From Clavelina lepadiformis (Eukaryota; Chordata; Ascidiacea; Aplousobranchia; Clavelinidae), in assembly GCF_947623445.1 (NCBI RefSeq), contig NC_135246.1:9159856-9223855 (forward strand): a stretch of 64,000 nt of DNA. Reading direction: 5' to 3'. Each line of letters opens with the position of its first letter. Positions within the stretch are counted from its first letter, which is position 1. The translations under genes and the position numbers were made by a program. The notes under the pieces were generated by a model. The model worked only from the letters and a program-made list of their open reading frames with translations. It ran no database searches and had not been told where the DNA came from. Below are positions 24,362 through 35,598 of this stretch, piece by piece.

Positions 24362-24480
24362 CAGTTAACGCAAAATAGCCAGTTTTTTTGTTTTAAATCC
24401 GGAATAAATCACTTACTAATGAATAATAAAAGTCATACATAGCAAGTAACAAGTATCAATTAAAATTGATACGAGCTTAA

Positions 24481-25032
24481 CCCTATTTACATTAGGTGTG
24501 GCTTCTCCTGCACATAATAACAGCAAAACGTGGCGTACAGCTGCATTGTTTGTTGTAGAAACTTGAAATTTGGTGACTTTCCCTAAAAAATGTTCAGCTA
24601 TCTGTCCATGTTTATTTTATAAAGTTGGATTTTTTTAATTTTCGAGATATTGTCATATTTTCATAATTTTGCTCTCTCCGCATTGAAGTGTATCGTTTTC
24701 GTTTACTCATTTACGCACTACTAACTCGGCTAACTATTCTCTTGTGTTCTCTTCTCGCGGTCAGTTGGTTTTCTGCTCAGCAGGGGCGCCGCGTAACAAG
24801 AAAAACTTCTAGAAATGTATCACATGTAGAAATACTTAATTTGCACTAAACGCACTTTCTTTAGTTTTACAATTATGATGTATACTGGAAGCCAAATGGT
24901 TTTGCTACTAACCAGTAAAAATCCGATCAGTTTACGACGTATAGTTTTTTAGTAATTAACAGTTTAAAACTTGTGCGAGTGTCGGCCACACCTAGTTAAA
25001 ATAGTAACGTCACGCACCCGGTTTGGATAGGG
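24481..25032. mobile_element. piggyBac-type (TTAA) non-autonomous element
   Basis: The element is 552 bp, begins CCCTATTTAC, ends GGATAGGG, and is flanked by TTAA (24477-24480 and 25033-25036). A subterminal inverted pair TAGGTGTGGC / GCCACACCTA (about 24494 and 24985) strengthens the call. No coding capacity is seen. Confidence 0.65.
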
Positions 25033-25036
25033 TTAA

Positions 25037-25447
25037 ATAGAAACTACACTAAATTTAAACTTCTTTAAACTTTAAAAAATGGAAAAACTAATCTTGGGAT
25101 ATAAATAATGTTCTTCTACAAAATAAACGTTATTTTCATATTTATTACTGTTTATTTTTCCAATAAAATTGTATGGGGACATCAAATTGTTTTAGTGCTT
25201 CAGGCTTCTAAAGATCTTAATCTGGCCCTGAACCGTGCCCTTTAGATATTTGTCGTTAAAATTTTTCAACACTCCCAACCACAAAATACAACCTTTTTGG
25301 TCAACCATCTTTTGTTTGAACACACTATACCTAATCGTCTGCTTTAGCTGAATAACTTGGCTAATAGTCTAAAAACTAGAGATCAATAGCTGTTCTAGTT
25401 ATTATTAATAAGTTATTAATTAGTAATTATCCTATTATTACTTTTAT
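25037..25447. other. intergenic, nothing recognised
   Basis: AT-rich; no features recognised. Confidence 0.4.
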
Positions 25448-25592
25448 GCATATGCTTTAAGTCTCTTTGACTTGGTCGCTTTTCGCCTTTGCGTTAGCGA
25501 CTGGCCGGCTCCCGATGGCAAGTGGCATTGTTTTGTCATCATCACCGCGCCAATAACGAAAAATTAAATGATCGATGAAGCATTTATTCTAA
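25448..25592 (+). repeat. SINE-like repeat, copy 3 (diverged)
   Basis: It shares with 8583-8757 the blocks GCTTTAAGTCTCTTTGACTT, CATCACCGCGCC and ACGAAAAATTAAATGATCGATG at comparable spacing, but is more diverged. Confidence 0.5.
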
Positions 25593-25960
25593 TTAACAGT
25601 CACACGCAATTATTCAATTCCAAACATTTTCTCCTATACTGTATATCACGGATGTTTTGTTATTTTACCCTATTCTATATAGTGTATAGCGATAACAGAT
25701 ACCATAACCTATAGACCTATTGCTTTACAAAGGTTTTCTAGTTGTATTATGTGGATGTCCTTGACCATTTCAAACAATCTGAAGTTTTGAAGTCTTTGAC
25801 TGCTTGGCAATTTTAAGGACATTGAGAAACTAGATTAAAAACATTAACCTGTTCTATAAGCACTTTCTTTTACTAAATAGACCTAAGCTCTTTAATGCCG
25901 CCGTTAGCTGTAGTCACGTTTAAAAAAAACTCGCAGAAATTGCGGCTTCACAACCTTTAC

Positions 25961-27399
25961 TCAGCACTCATAGGAAAACTTGTTTTCTCTTACTGCCCTT
26001 ACACATGCTTTGAGCGATGTTGATAGCAAAAAATTCTGCACTCCACCTTGCACTCTCTTCAATGCGTAATCGCACATTTCTGCGTTGTAAAGCTCTAGTT
26101 TAGAGCGCATCTTCACAACGGAATGATCTTCACCATTTATACTTTTGGCTGTGAATGTAAAACTGGATTATTGTTGTATTAAGCTTATAAAATTTAGTTT
26201 GTGCTTACTTGTCAAAAGCGCTGGGGAGTTTGGTGTTTCTTCCGTCACAAACTTGTATGTGGCCTGAAGCTTGTAGTATAACTTGCGACGAATGGGATGG
26301 TTGAAATCCTCTAAAAAGGAGTTCAACTGGTATACACAGCTGTCCGCTTTCCCGCTATTTGTGAGATGTAGTCTTCTAGCGATGAGATTATATGTGTGAC
26401 TTAATTCACTGCCGACAAATAACAGCCATTTAGCGCAAGTGATGCTGTTGTACACAACTATAAGTATAGATTTATTGTTTCCGACCTGTTTTTAGATCTT
26501 TGCTTGTGTAATTCCATAATAGTATCAATACATTTGAAGTCTTGATTGCTCTCCCAGAGCAGTTTCAAAATATTATGAAACAGACACTTTACATAACGAG
26601 TAAATAATTCAACGTCTTCAAAGCAAAGGTTGTGATCTAAAATTGCCTGAAGTACAGATTTTATTAATATAATGAAAAGACAAAACTAAGATCATCATGT
26701 CAGCAGTTTAAATTTTTGCTTTTAAATAAGGTCCGGTATTCGTCATGTCCGATTGTTAGAGTCATCGTTGACGGTATGTTGAACCTTGAAGTTCCACTCG
26801 ATACACAATCAACAGTGTTTGTAACGAGTATATCTGCCGTGTCTTGCACGAAACAGATGATTAGCAAGTATTAGTTGGTAAAACGACCCAGCTTCTAATC
26901 TATAGGCTACACGATTTCTGCCCTGGCCCTGGCACCTGGCTCAAGTAGTGGAAGAACTATAGCTCAAGCGATGAATAAATGTTAGTAAGGTCTACTCACT
27001 TGCAGCATTGTTTTTCTATCAATATTTTGTGGACCCCTTCTAGCAGCTGTTTTTTCGTACTTCTCAGCAACATCGTCTGCTAGAACTTGTAGGTTGTCGA
27101 ATTCGTTATTCAGTCTATCTATTCGGAGCCTTATCCTTCCCAAACTATAGCCGAAAACGTGTAACCACGTTAAAGGAATAAAGTAAGCTAATTATAATCA
27201 ATCCTTTTGAAATGCAATAACACTTTAGTAACTTAGACCTTATATTTGTATGACATAATATTAAATCCTGAGATCATAAATTTTTTTAACGTGGTTCTGA
27301 TACTTACTTTGTGCTTATGTTTTCAATGCAGTGGTTAATTTCTGAGCTTAATTTCCTGTTTTCGTCGCTATCCAGACTTACAACAGGCGGGAATAACAT
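25961..27399 (-). CDS. unrecognised 273-aa helical protein (5 exons, one 41-nt intron)
   Basis: Minus-strand exons 27399-27308, 27144-27000, 26646-26486, 26444-26209 and 26148-25961 join in phase across four junctions to 273 codons plus stop. Donors are GTAAGT, GTGAGT, GTCGGA and GTAAGC; each acceptor ends in AG. The N-terminus (MLFPPVVSLDSDENRKLSSE) leads into a predicted coiled coil (about residues 30-75, with heptad-like RIRLRIDRLNNEFDNLQ). An all-helical body follows (LDHNLCFEDVELFTRYVK, ITCAKWLLFVGSEL, HTYNLIARRLHL). The last exon reads SKLELYNAEMCDYALKRVQ and ends FSYEC. Cysteines are scattered and no catalytic motif or signal peptide is visible. Intron 3 (26485-26445) is only 41 nt with a weak donor; without splicing it the frame closes after 10 more codons. 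I do not recognise the family. Confidence 0.72.
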
Positions 27400-29241
27400 G
27401 GAAGAGATTATTGCCGGAATGAAGTAAAGAAATATTGTAAACAATTGTTAAAATAAAATTTAATAAAAATAATATTTCTTTGTGCTCTTAAATCAACGTC
27501 ATAGAGGATATTGTTACTTAACAAAACATATATGCAACCGTGGAAAGACTTTGTATTTTGAATGTACATTGAGTTTTTCTGTCTTTCTTCCTATCGAGTT
27601 GCATGTACTCTACTCACTGTACTGCATACTGCACTTGGGCCTACATAAAACAAAGTTTATATACAAATTATTACGTCACTATGGTCAAGAAATGCTCGTT
27701 AAAAAACAACCATAAAAAGAACGTAAGTAAAACCTTTTTACCTAAACTTCTTTATATCTTTGTTAAAAACTATTCTACTGCTTACGTTCTAGCAGTATAA
27801 TCAAGCTCGTGAAAGCGCAATTGCCGCGATTAATAGAGTTTTATCAAAATTATTTTCCAAAACCTCATCAAATTCCAAAGAGTAACCTAAAATATCAAAA
27901 TTATTGTCAAAATTTTAGTTTATGGCGCTGTTTTGTGCGTATTAGGTCAACAAAGCATGCATTCTTTTCTACATGAAAAGTTGCTTTGTTTTATAATATA
28001 TTGTATCATGTTATTATTTTACAAAAAAAACAGATTGAAAAAAAGCTTAAGGAGTAGAATTTGGTGTCATGTGTCGAACTTGACTATGACAATGAAAAAT
28101 CAGCTGATAGAATGTTTTTTTGAAATATAACGGCTAACGCTTGTACAAGTTTATAAGCAAACATGATGCAGAAGTTAAGCTGCCTAAATTTACATTATGG
28201 CGTGATGACAAATTATTCTCGTAATTTTGGATATAATGACTTATTATTACAAAATAATGGGAGAGCGGTAAGCTAAAGGAATGAAGAAATAATTCTGCAA
28301 GACGCAAAACTGGGCGTTTTATACAAGGTATGCATTTCACAACATTAATTTTATGCAGCAAGCTAAAAGTTAAAAGATTTTTCTTTTAGCTTGGGAAAAT
28401 CCGGTCGGTATAAGACGTGGAATTGTCGTTTAGTTAGCAATTAAAACCGGTTGTACCGTTTCGGTACACCCTGCTTTTTTACAAGGCTTGCTTTTTATTG
28501 GTATAGCTCGGGTCGAACTAAAGTTCCTTTCACATGTGTGTTGAACGTGAATTCTCCTTTGACATGAAAACAGTTCACTCTTTACTTTTTCCTTATCCGT
28601 TCCTTTTTGTACAGCATGTAATGTATTACAGTTGTATTATTATGCAGTAGTGTAGTATAATTATTATTATTATTATGTATTTTGTTATGTATATTAGTTT
28701 AGGCATTATTATTTAAGTATATTACTACGGTATTATTATATAATTAATTAATTATTATTATGTATATATTATGCATTGTAGTTTAGTATCGTATTAATAT
28801 ACTATTGTTGTGGTCAGGCATTACTACTGTTATAATTTCATTTAAAGCCGATTGTTCTTTGTGTTCTTTTTTTTACACTCATGTCGTATCTTTGCATCCA
28901 TATTTGCTATAGATGCTGGAATCGTGTAATCAACGTGTACCAATCACAAGACGAGGTTTTCTAAAACGAATAACAGCGATCACAAATGAGCGGCTCTTCA
29001 ACGAAACGAAGGGTTTCAACGAACGAATGCAGGAAAATTGTACCACTTAAATACAGAAATTTTTGCTTCTGCATTTCTGCAACTTAAATACATTAGGTGT
29101 TTGAATTACATTATTGTACGTACTGTATAGTTACGGAACAATAGGCATATCTTGGTATTTAGTGACACCGCCTGTTACAGTAACAGAATAGATGTTGTCT
29201 GAACCGTGTTAATCAAATATTAAAGTAAATAAAAAAAAGAA
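27400..29241. other. intergenic, nothing recognised
   Basis: It should contain the promoter of the minus-strand gene ending at 27399. It includes a TTA/ATT-rich stretch at about 28655-28780. Open frames here show no family resemblance. Confidence 0.4.
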
Positions 29242-29352
29242 TATAGTTTGGCACTCTGAAGGTTAAGTTTATTTATATTTCTGTACATGAGCTTTCGCAA
29301 AAATAAGTTTGCTTCTTCTGGTGTATCGCGGAAATCAGAGTGCCAAACTATA
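29242..29352. repeat. short inverted repeat (hairpin-forming)
   Basis: TATAGTTTGGCACTCTG (29242-29258) and its perfect complement CAGAGTGCCAAACTATA (29336-29352) are separated by 77 nt. It could be the two ends of a tiny TIR element; flanking duplications are not clear. Confidence 0.55.
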
Positions 29353-30779
29353 TCCTGTTTTTTATTTTACAGTTGCAGAATAGCTTCATTTTGGCATTAG
29401 TAACTATATTATTTGCAATAGCTATATTTTGGAATTTATGATAATCCAAATAAATTTGGTTCTTCTCTGCTTTCTTTAATGAATGGCCGAATGACTTTCT
29501 GAAGTACTGTAGCAAGAACCCATGCGTCCAGCACTCTTCCGCAACTCGATCTTTCGTCATAAAGTTTCTGAATGTTAGTCTCATCCCTTTTGAGGAGAGA
29601 CCCTTTAATCTGTAACTGAAGTTGTGTTGCGAGGACGTTTTCACTTCTACATTCTATATTACATTGTGGTGTAGGAAACTTATTACGAATGATTGTAACT
29701 ATAACTAGGCTCTGCATGTTTTCAACTTGGTAACTCAGATGAATGGGATTTTGCGAAAACACGTTGGAAACTTTGTATCATTTACTTGGCGTATGAGGGA
29801 AGCAGTTTTTGTTTTTTCGTTTTATGAAGTTGAATCATGGCTCTCAGCAAATCTAAGCATTTCTTTGAATCTTTTGTCCCGATACAAAACAGCTATTTAG
29901 ATTTAGAGGAGAAAATAACTGCTGAACGTCTGTTTAATACTTTGTGCACGATTTGTTGTAGGTACCTACACTACATAATTATATTGGACAAGTGTTTTTA
30001 AAGACATTTCAGAAAAATTATAAATTTTTGATGTTATAAAAGTCATTGTTGCTGACGTATCTTTTGTGAAATTAGTATTATCACTTGATGAAATTTGTTA
30101 TTTTTTTGTTTGTAAGTATCATGTTTAACTGCTAATTTTTTTCTTGCTGTTTAGATTTAGAAAATAGGTAGGACTATAGCGTAAATATTTAATACCTTAA
30201 TAAAATGAAATAACAAAATTTTGACTATGTTACTTTTATATCTATCATGACATATAATTATATAACTTTATGTTTAAATGTTTTTTCTGAAATATCTGCG
30301 CTCTTCAAAAGGACTTGTTTGTACTGAATTTTGCAAAACAAAGCAATAAGGGTCTACAAACAAGGAAGTATAAGTTATAGACTGTTTTACCACATATTTT
30401 TCATAAAAAGACAATATAACTAATAGCAACAAAATCTGCATACTGTACAAAGTTTTGTACAAGATTTGGGTGAAAACTAACATATTCATACGATATACTA
30501 CACATGCACATGCATAGCACAAATGCAATGATACCAGTATCAGAAGAAATACATTAATGAAAATTATAAATTAGTTTGAAAACCAATTAAGTGCAAAAAG
30601 GTTTTCAAATGAGTTTAAATTTTAAAATGACAGTATAGGACTATAGGTTATACGAGTATAGTTATTTTTAAATATCGGCAATACTTTATGTACACTTCTG
30701 TGTAATATGCGTTAAACACTATAGTTCCTTCAAGCCTGTCATACTGCCTTAATGCGGATGTGGATCACTGTTATCATAA
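29353..30779. other. intergenic with unassigned open frames
   Basis: A 108-codon minus-strand frame (29436-29762) and a 57-codon-scale plus-strand frame from ATG 29838 (MALSKSKHFFESFVPIQNSY) look somewhat protein-like. They have no recognisable family and no convincing exon partners. I do not call them genes. Confidence 0.3.
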
Positions 30780-31229
30780 TCATGTCGTATTTTTGCAGCA
30801 ATATTTGCTAGATGCTGCAAGAAGGTCAATAGAGTATCTAATGAGATATTTTTTTAGGTTAACTTTGTTTACCCTTTCATCTTTGTACAGATGTGGACGA
30901 TTTATTATAACCCCATCATCGGGATTGACAAAGTAGCCCATGGAATGAAGTCTAAGGTCTCTTTGGTTCTTATCAGATGAAACTACAATCCGATGTTTCT
31001 TCGCTTGTAATTGCCCATCTCCAAGATAGACCACTGGACATTAGGAATAGAAACAACGTTGACCAATATACCATGCTTTTCATATTGCAATCCACCAACA
31101 TCGTCTGTAAAAAGAATGGTGGAAGTGGAGTTATCTGTATGACATCCCAGTCGCACATCGCCTTGTTTTAGATCGCATGGGAAGCGGCGGATAATGATTT
31201 ACTTGCATTTCTGTCAAATTCCCATCCAT
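30780..31229 (-). CDS. weak candidate gene, 119 aa, with two very short introns
   Basis: Minus-strand exons 31229-31157, 31104-31072 and 31033-30780 join in phase, giving introns of 52 and 38 nt. Acceptors TTCTTTTTACAG and CTAATGTCCAG are good; donors GTGCGA and GTATAT are weak. The product starts MDGNLTEMQVNHYPPLPMRS and continues VVYLGDGQLQAKKHRIVVSS, then LHSMGYFVNPDDGVIINRPH. No domain is recognised. An alternative is a decayed coding sequence read through frame changes, since neighbouring frames also look protein-like. A short stretch similar to its 3' end recurs at about 28878-28925. Confidence 0.3.
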
Positions 31230-32899
31230 GTGTGTCTTTTTGTGATTACCTTTCTGAATGAGAAGATAATGATATGTAAATATCATAATGAAAATATTAG
31301 ATGCTGTGCTGCTTTTATATTTTTGATATTTGTTCTGTGTTTGCGCCGTGAGCAAAATAACAGGATTTCTTAGTTTTAAGCGTGGAAGCTTGGAAGTTTG
31401 TTTATTACTATTAGGTCACCACTTGGGTCGCCACCGCTCCTACAGATAAGACTTTGGGTCGCGGCAAAAAAGATTAGGAACCACAGCAATAGAGTTTATC
31501 AGCTGTCATTTTTGAACTGTAAACGTTTTAGTAGATTAAGCTTGTATAGCCTACTGTATATAATATATGAAATCATTTTCCAATTGCATGAATGTAACAG
31601 GCGTTACGCTTATGTCTGATGCTTCGACATAGCCTATATTAGGCCTATGTTAAATAAAACATGTAAATAGCACTATAATAAGTTGTTTTGGGGTTGTTTG
31701 GAGTCAGAACAAGAACGTTCCTTTTTACATCTGGGATGTATTGCACTACAGTATACAGTGCATTTAATTGCCTCGCTTACTATAACGAAGTCTTTTACTT
31801 ATTTATTTGTTAGTTTATCGTATTATTTATCAATTCCTTGTTTATATAACTTAGATACCGAAATTATAAGTTTAATAAAGCCTATGTTGAGGTTGTCAGT
31901 GATTTGGTTCATGACACCAACATGGGCATCCTGTAAATTTCACCCCGATGTCTTATGATAGGCTACAGAGTCAATCATTACATGCATGAAGCGTAACGTA
32001 CACTTCTTAAATTGGTTAACGCGTTATGGAAAACACAAATTACATGCTTTCTATACTATAGCTATAGTACTTATGAAAGTGCGGTCTATATTTCATAATT
32101 TTCATATTTTCTTGACGTCAGAATGAGTTCTGAGCTGCAATCTTATGCTACGCTCCATATACACAACATAACGCGTGCTTTGTATAAACATTTTTACAGA
32201 CATGTAGGCTACCTGCTTATATAGACCTTTAAAAAAGAGGGAAAGTAACTAAAAAAGAATAAGAAAGTTTGTTTAAATGGTACGTAGCCTACTTCTATGT
32301 GGCGTCAGCCGTCAGACTCCTTATGTCATGATCAAAAGCAATTTTAGCCGCAATCTTCACTGTAGGTTTAAAAAATGCAAAAGTAAACAGTGTTGAAATT
32401 TGATTAACATAGCCCAAATATCCTATGCTTGTGTGATTTTAAAAACTGTTACCTATTGGTTTAAAACATCTTTGTATACCCAATTGTACTTGCGCTATTT
32501 GTTCTTTCATTTGTTGGAAAAATCAAGTTAATCGCTGTTTTATTGGCATTTTTACTTCTACTTGGTGAGTAAAATGCTCTACCGTGAAATTTTGCTAAAC
32601 TGATGGGTAGAGAGCCCAAAAGCAGGAAGTTAAACCGCAGCTGAAGTTTATAAGTACACAAGTACAAGTTCAATATCCCAACTTGGCCAATTGCGCTGGC
32701 CGCTAGTCAGGCTACTGCACTTTTCTGCTAAGTCAAAACCGGAATTGGATTTAAATTATATGACGTCACCATGGGTGGACAGGTTTTGGCACTACACCGG
32801 GTTTATGGCCAGCAAACTCCGGGTTCGAATGAAATTCTCCAAACCAATTTCTTTTTAATTTCTTCAACCAAACTGCTCGAGTAGAACTTTATTTGAAAA
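31230..32899. other. intergenic, only faint repeat traces
   Basis: About 31415-31480 (GGTCGCCACCGCTCC, then GGTCGCGGC and AGGAACCAC) resembles the end of an old hAT element, but no second end or target duplication is visible. No gene is recognised. Confidence 0.35.
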
Positions 32900-32914
32900 G
32901 TTATTTTCAGCTCA

Positions 32915-33545
32915 AGATTCCTATTATTCCCAGTCAATTGAGGCGAGCAAAATGTTATAGATACCATCGTAAAGATGAGTAAACTTCTGTTAATATTAGC
33001 AAATAAAAAAGTGGGAACACCGATTTAGGTTTCTCAGCAGCATCGATCAAAATTTTTGGTCGAATCAATGTAGTTTTATCACGCCTAGCTAGGATTGTAT
33101 TTTAGAATTCACGTTAATTTGCTCAAAATTACTACTATTTTCGGCCAATTGAGACAAACAAAATAGATACCATCGTAAAGGAGAGTAAGTTTATTTTTAT
33201 ATTAGCAAATAAAAAAAGTGGAAACACCAAGTTAGAATTTTCAGCAGAATCGATTGAATTTGTTGGTCAAATCACTGTATTTCTATCTCGTCTCGTTAGG
33301 ATCGTCTTTTCGGAGTACACGTTAATTAGCTTAAAATTACTACTACTTCCGGTCAATTGGGGCGAGCAAAATAGATATCATCGTAAAGACAAGTAAATTT
33401 ATGTTAATGTTACAGCAAATAAAGAAGTGGGAACACCGAATTAAGTTTCTCAGCAGAATCTGTTAAAAGTTTTGGTCGAATCACAGTATTTCCCGTCACG
33501 CTCGTCGGGTGTTGTTCGAGTACCTGTTAGTTATATCTAAAGTTT
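32915..33545 (+). repeat. tandem repeat, ~210-bp unit, about three copies
   Basis: The block CAATTGAGGCGAGCAAAAT recurs with small changes at about 32935, 33157 and 33358. Each copy is followed by ACCATCGTAAAG, AGCAAATAAA, GTGGGAACACC, TTTCTCAGCAG and TTTTGGTCGAATCA. The spacing is about 222 and then 201 bp. It is a short satellite-like array with diverged units. The open frame 33509-33760 starts at its edge and is unlikely to be real. Confidence 0.8.
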
Positions 33546-33985
33546 GTTTTAATTGCAAACTTAATCCGTTTTTGTTTAATTTACAGATTTTATACCTTTC
33601 GTTTTACATTACTTTTGCTAAAATTCATGCTTTACCGTCTGGTTTGGATGCTTTAATCACGCATGATGTTTTGCTTCGCATTTGTACGCGGCCGTGCCGC
33701 GTCGTGTCGTCCTTTTGTTGTTTTGGATTCTATGATCTTGATGAGGTCATGCCAGAATAAAGGTGGTGGAAGAGAGGTAGAGAGACCAAATTCTTACATT
33801 TAGGTTGCTACAGGTGTGGAAGGTAGTGTGCCCAGGTAATTGGATTGTCTTTACTCACCACTCATAATATGAAAAAATGAGTCACTTTCCGAATTGTAAA
33901 AAATAGCTCCACCAAGCCTTTCTGGCCTACAGGTTCGAATTGACTCCAGTTTGACCATTAATTCTCTTTAATATTGTGAATGGTG

Positions 33986-34095
33986 AGTGAAAAGTTGGGT
34001 CTAGTGCACAGCCGCGTGATGAATTTGTATACTAGACCCCTGCTACCCGAATTGTATCGTCATTTGATTGTGCACTCCAGACTTCTGACCTAGAC
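33986..34095. repeat. ~110-bp repeat, copy A
   Basis: Its reverse complement matches 63602-63715 in order: AATCAAATGACG, TTCGGGTAGCAGGGGTCTAG, TATACAAAT, TGCACTAGACCCAAC. Its ends (GTTGGGTCTAGTGCAC and GTGCACTCCAGAC) are partly complementary, so it may be a small TIR element. Confidence 0.55.
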
Positions 34096-34704
34096 TTTAA
34101 TTTGTTTGGTCGTTTTGAATTTGATGATGTGAAAACGTATTTACACTTACGCTATATTAGCCTGGCCTAGAAAAAATGTAGAATTGATACAGCCTATAGG
34201 CTAGCACTTTAAAGTAAACTTTACTTTATCAACTTAAACTTCTGCAAGCTTGAGTTGGCTTATTTGGATGTAACAAAAGGATGGCAAAAATTTTAAAGCT
34301 GGTATGTTCTCGTCTGCTGGGAAACTGCAAACGTCATAGTCCATATAAGTGGGAACCTTTATGGAAAGTTTGTATGATACGCCGGAGATTTCCAGTGTAG
34401 TGAAGGAGTATCAAATATCAATACGCCACTGGGGTAAATGTCAGCTTCAGCCTTTCTGGTGTGGCATCACAAAATCGTGTCACAAGAAACAAGCATACAA
34501 AAATTGCAAGTGCAAGCCAAAGGCTTTCCAACCTCTCCATTCATTGAACTAAGATTAGACCCTTTCCAAGTTACTGTCTCGGTGACGAAATTTTTTCGAT
34601 CACCTGTACTTACCAATGGATATTAACAACTCCCTTTGGTTCTGGACGTCTCAATGCGAGGTCATCGAAGCACGTAACGTAAAATGCATTATCTGCAGCA
34701 TGTT

Positions 34705-34830
34705 ACATAGGCTAATTTTGTTTTGCATGTCAAGCAAAGTTATAGTAATCAACTGGAAGTAAATACAAACTGAATTATTACATTCAAACATGCCGCAAAT
34801 ACCACGCAAACTCGTGCATTTTACGTCGCA
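34705..34830 (+). repeat. ~130-bp dispersed repeat, copy A
   Basis: It shares TAGGCTAATTTTGTTTTGCA, GTCAAGCAAAGTT and AAATACAAACTGAATTA with 52485-52620 in the same order and orientation. Confidence 0.6.
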
Positions 34831-35598
34831 TGCTACGCTAACCACATAACGTGACTTTGTACTGAATAAGTTCCTAAAAAGTTACGAATAGCCTTGACCC
34901 CGGGTAAATTGACGAACATTTTTGGGAAATTCGTGAATATTTGTATGAACAAAAATATTTTCGTACAAATAAAATTATCTTCGCACGAATAAATCAATAT
35001 TCGTACAAATATTTGTAAATTTTATTCGTACCAGAACCATAACGTAGCAAAATGATAAATATTCATGTTCATACGAAGAGGACAATATGTGGCCCCTGAT
35101 CTGATCGTGAAAATTTGAGTGTCACATTTACAGAATAACATAAATGTATAGCTCTTATGGTTTACAAAGTAAGAAACATTGGTTGATTACAGTTTCACTG
35201 TTACTATTATTGTCAGTTTTTGTGTGCTAAATGCAGGAAGTTCATTGTTTTAAAAGCACTGCTCGTCTGATGAAAGGACAAGCAATGAAAAAATACAAAA
35301 ATGAAACCTAGAGCTTAAGTGCGAGTTGAACGGTGAAGCTGATTAGACAACTTTTTTCTTTTGGTACATGATTTCCCGCCGACTTCTCTCATATCCTGTA
35401 GCATTGTACTGTAAGTGTCGTTGTAAACAAAAATGACATATCTAGTGCAAACAGTGCATTTTAGTTTAGTTGATAAAACGTTTCTTACAAAGGTGATTGC
35501 TTTCCATTTGGCCTTCTAACTTACTCCGTCTATTGCCATAACCAATAAAACCTGTAAAATCAGATAAAAGCTGTAGATGCACCTAAAGAGCTTATATA

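Larger units (their letters stand above)
33546..35598. other. intergenic with two low-copy repeats
   Basis: It contains the repeats at 33986-34095 and 34705-34830 listed separately. At about 34948-35045 there is a degenerate tandem of TTCGTACAAATA. No gene is recognised; the frames at 34349-34626 show no family. Confidence 0.35.

Noticed and set aside
29436-29762. 108-residue minus-strand frame
   Set aside because: Overlaps another open frame on the same strand, no recognised motif and no exon partners.
31415-31480. Sequence resembling one end of a hAT element
   Set aside because: No matching second end or target duplication was found.
32780-32840. tRNA-like stretch with GGTTCGAAT (B-box-like)
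   Set aside because: No acceptor stem or T-arm pairing could be drawn and no A box at the right distance; at most a decayed SINE head.
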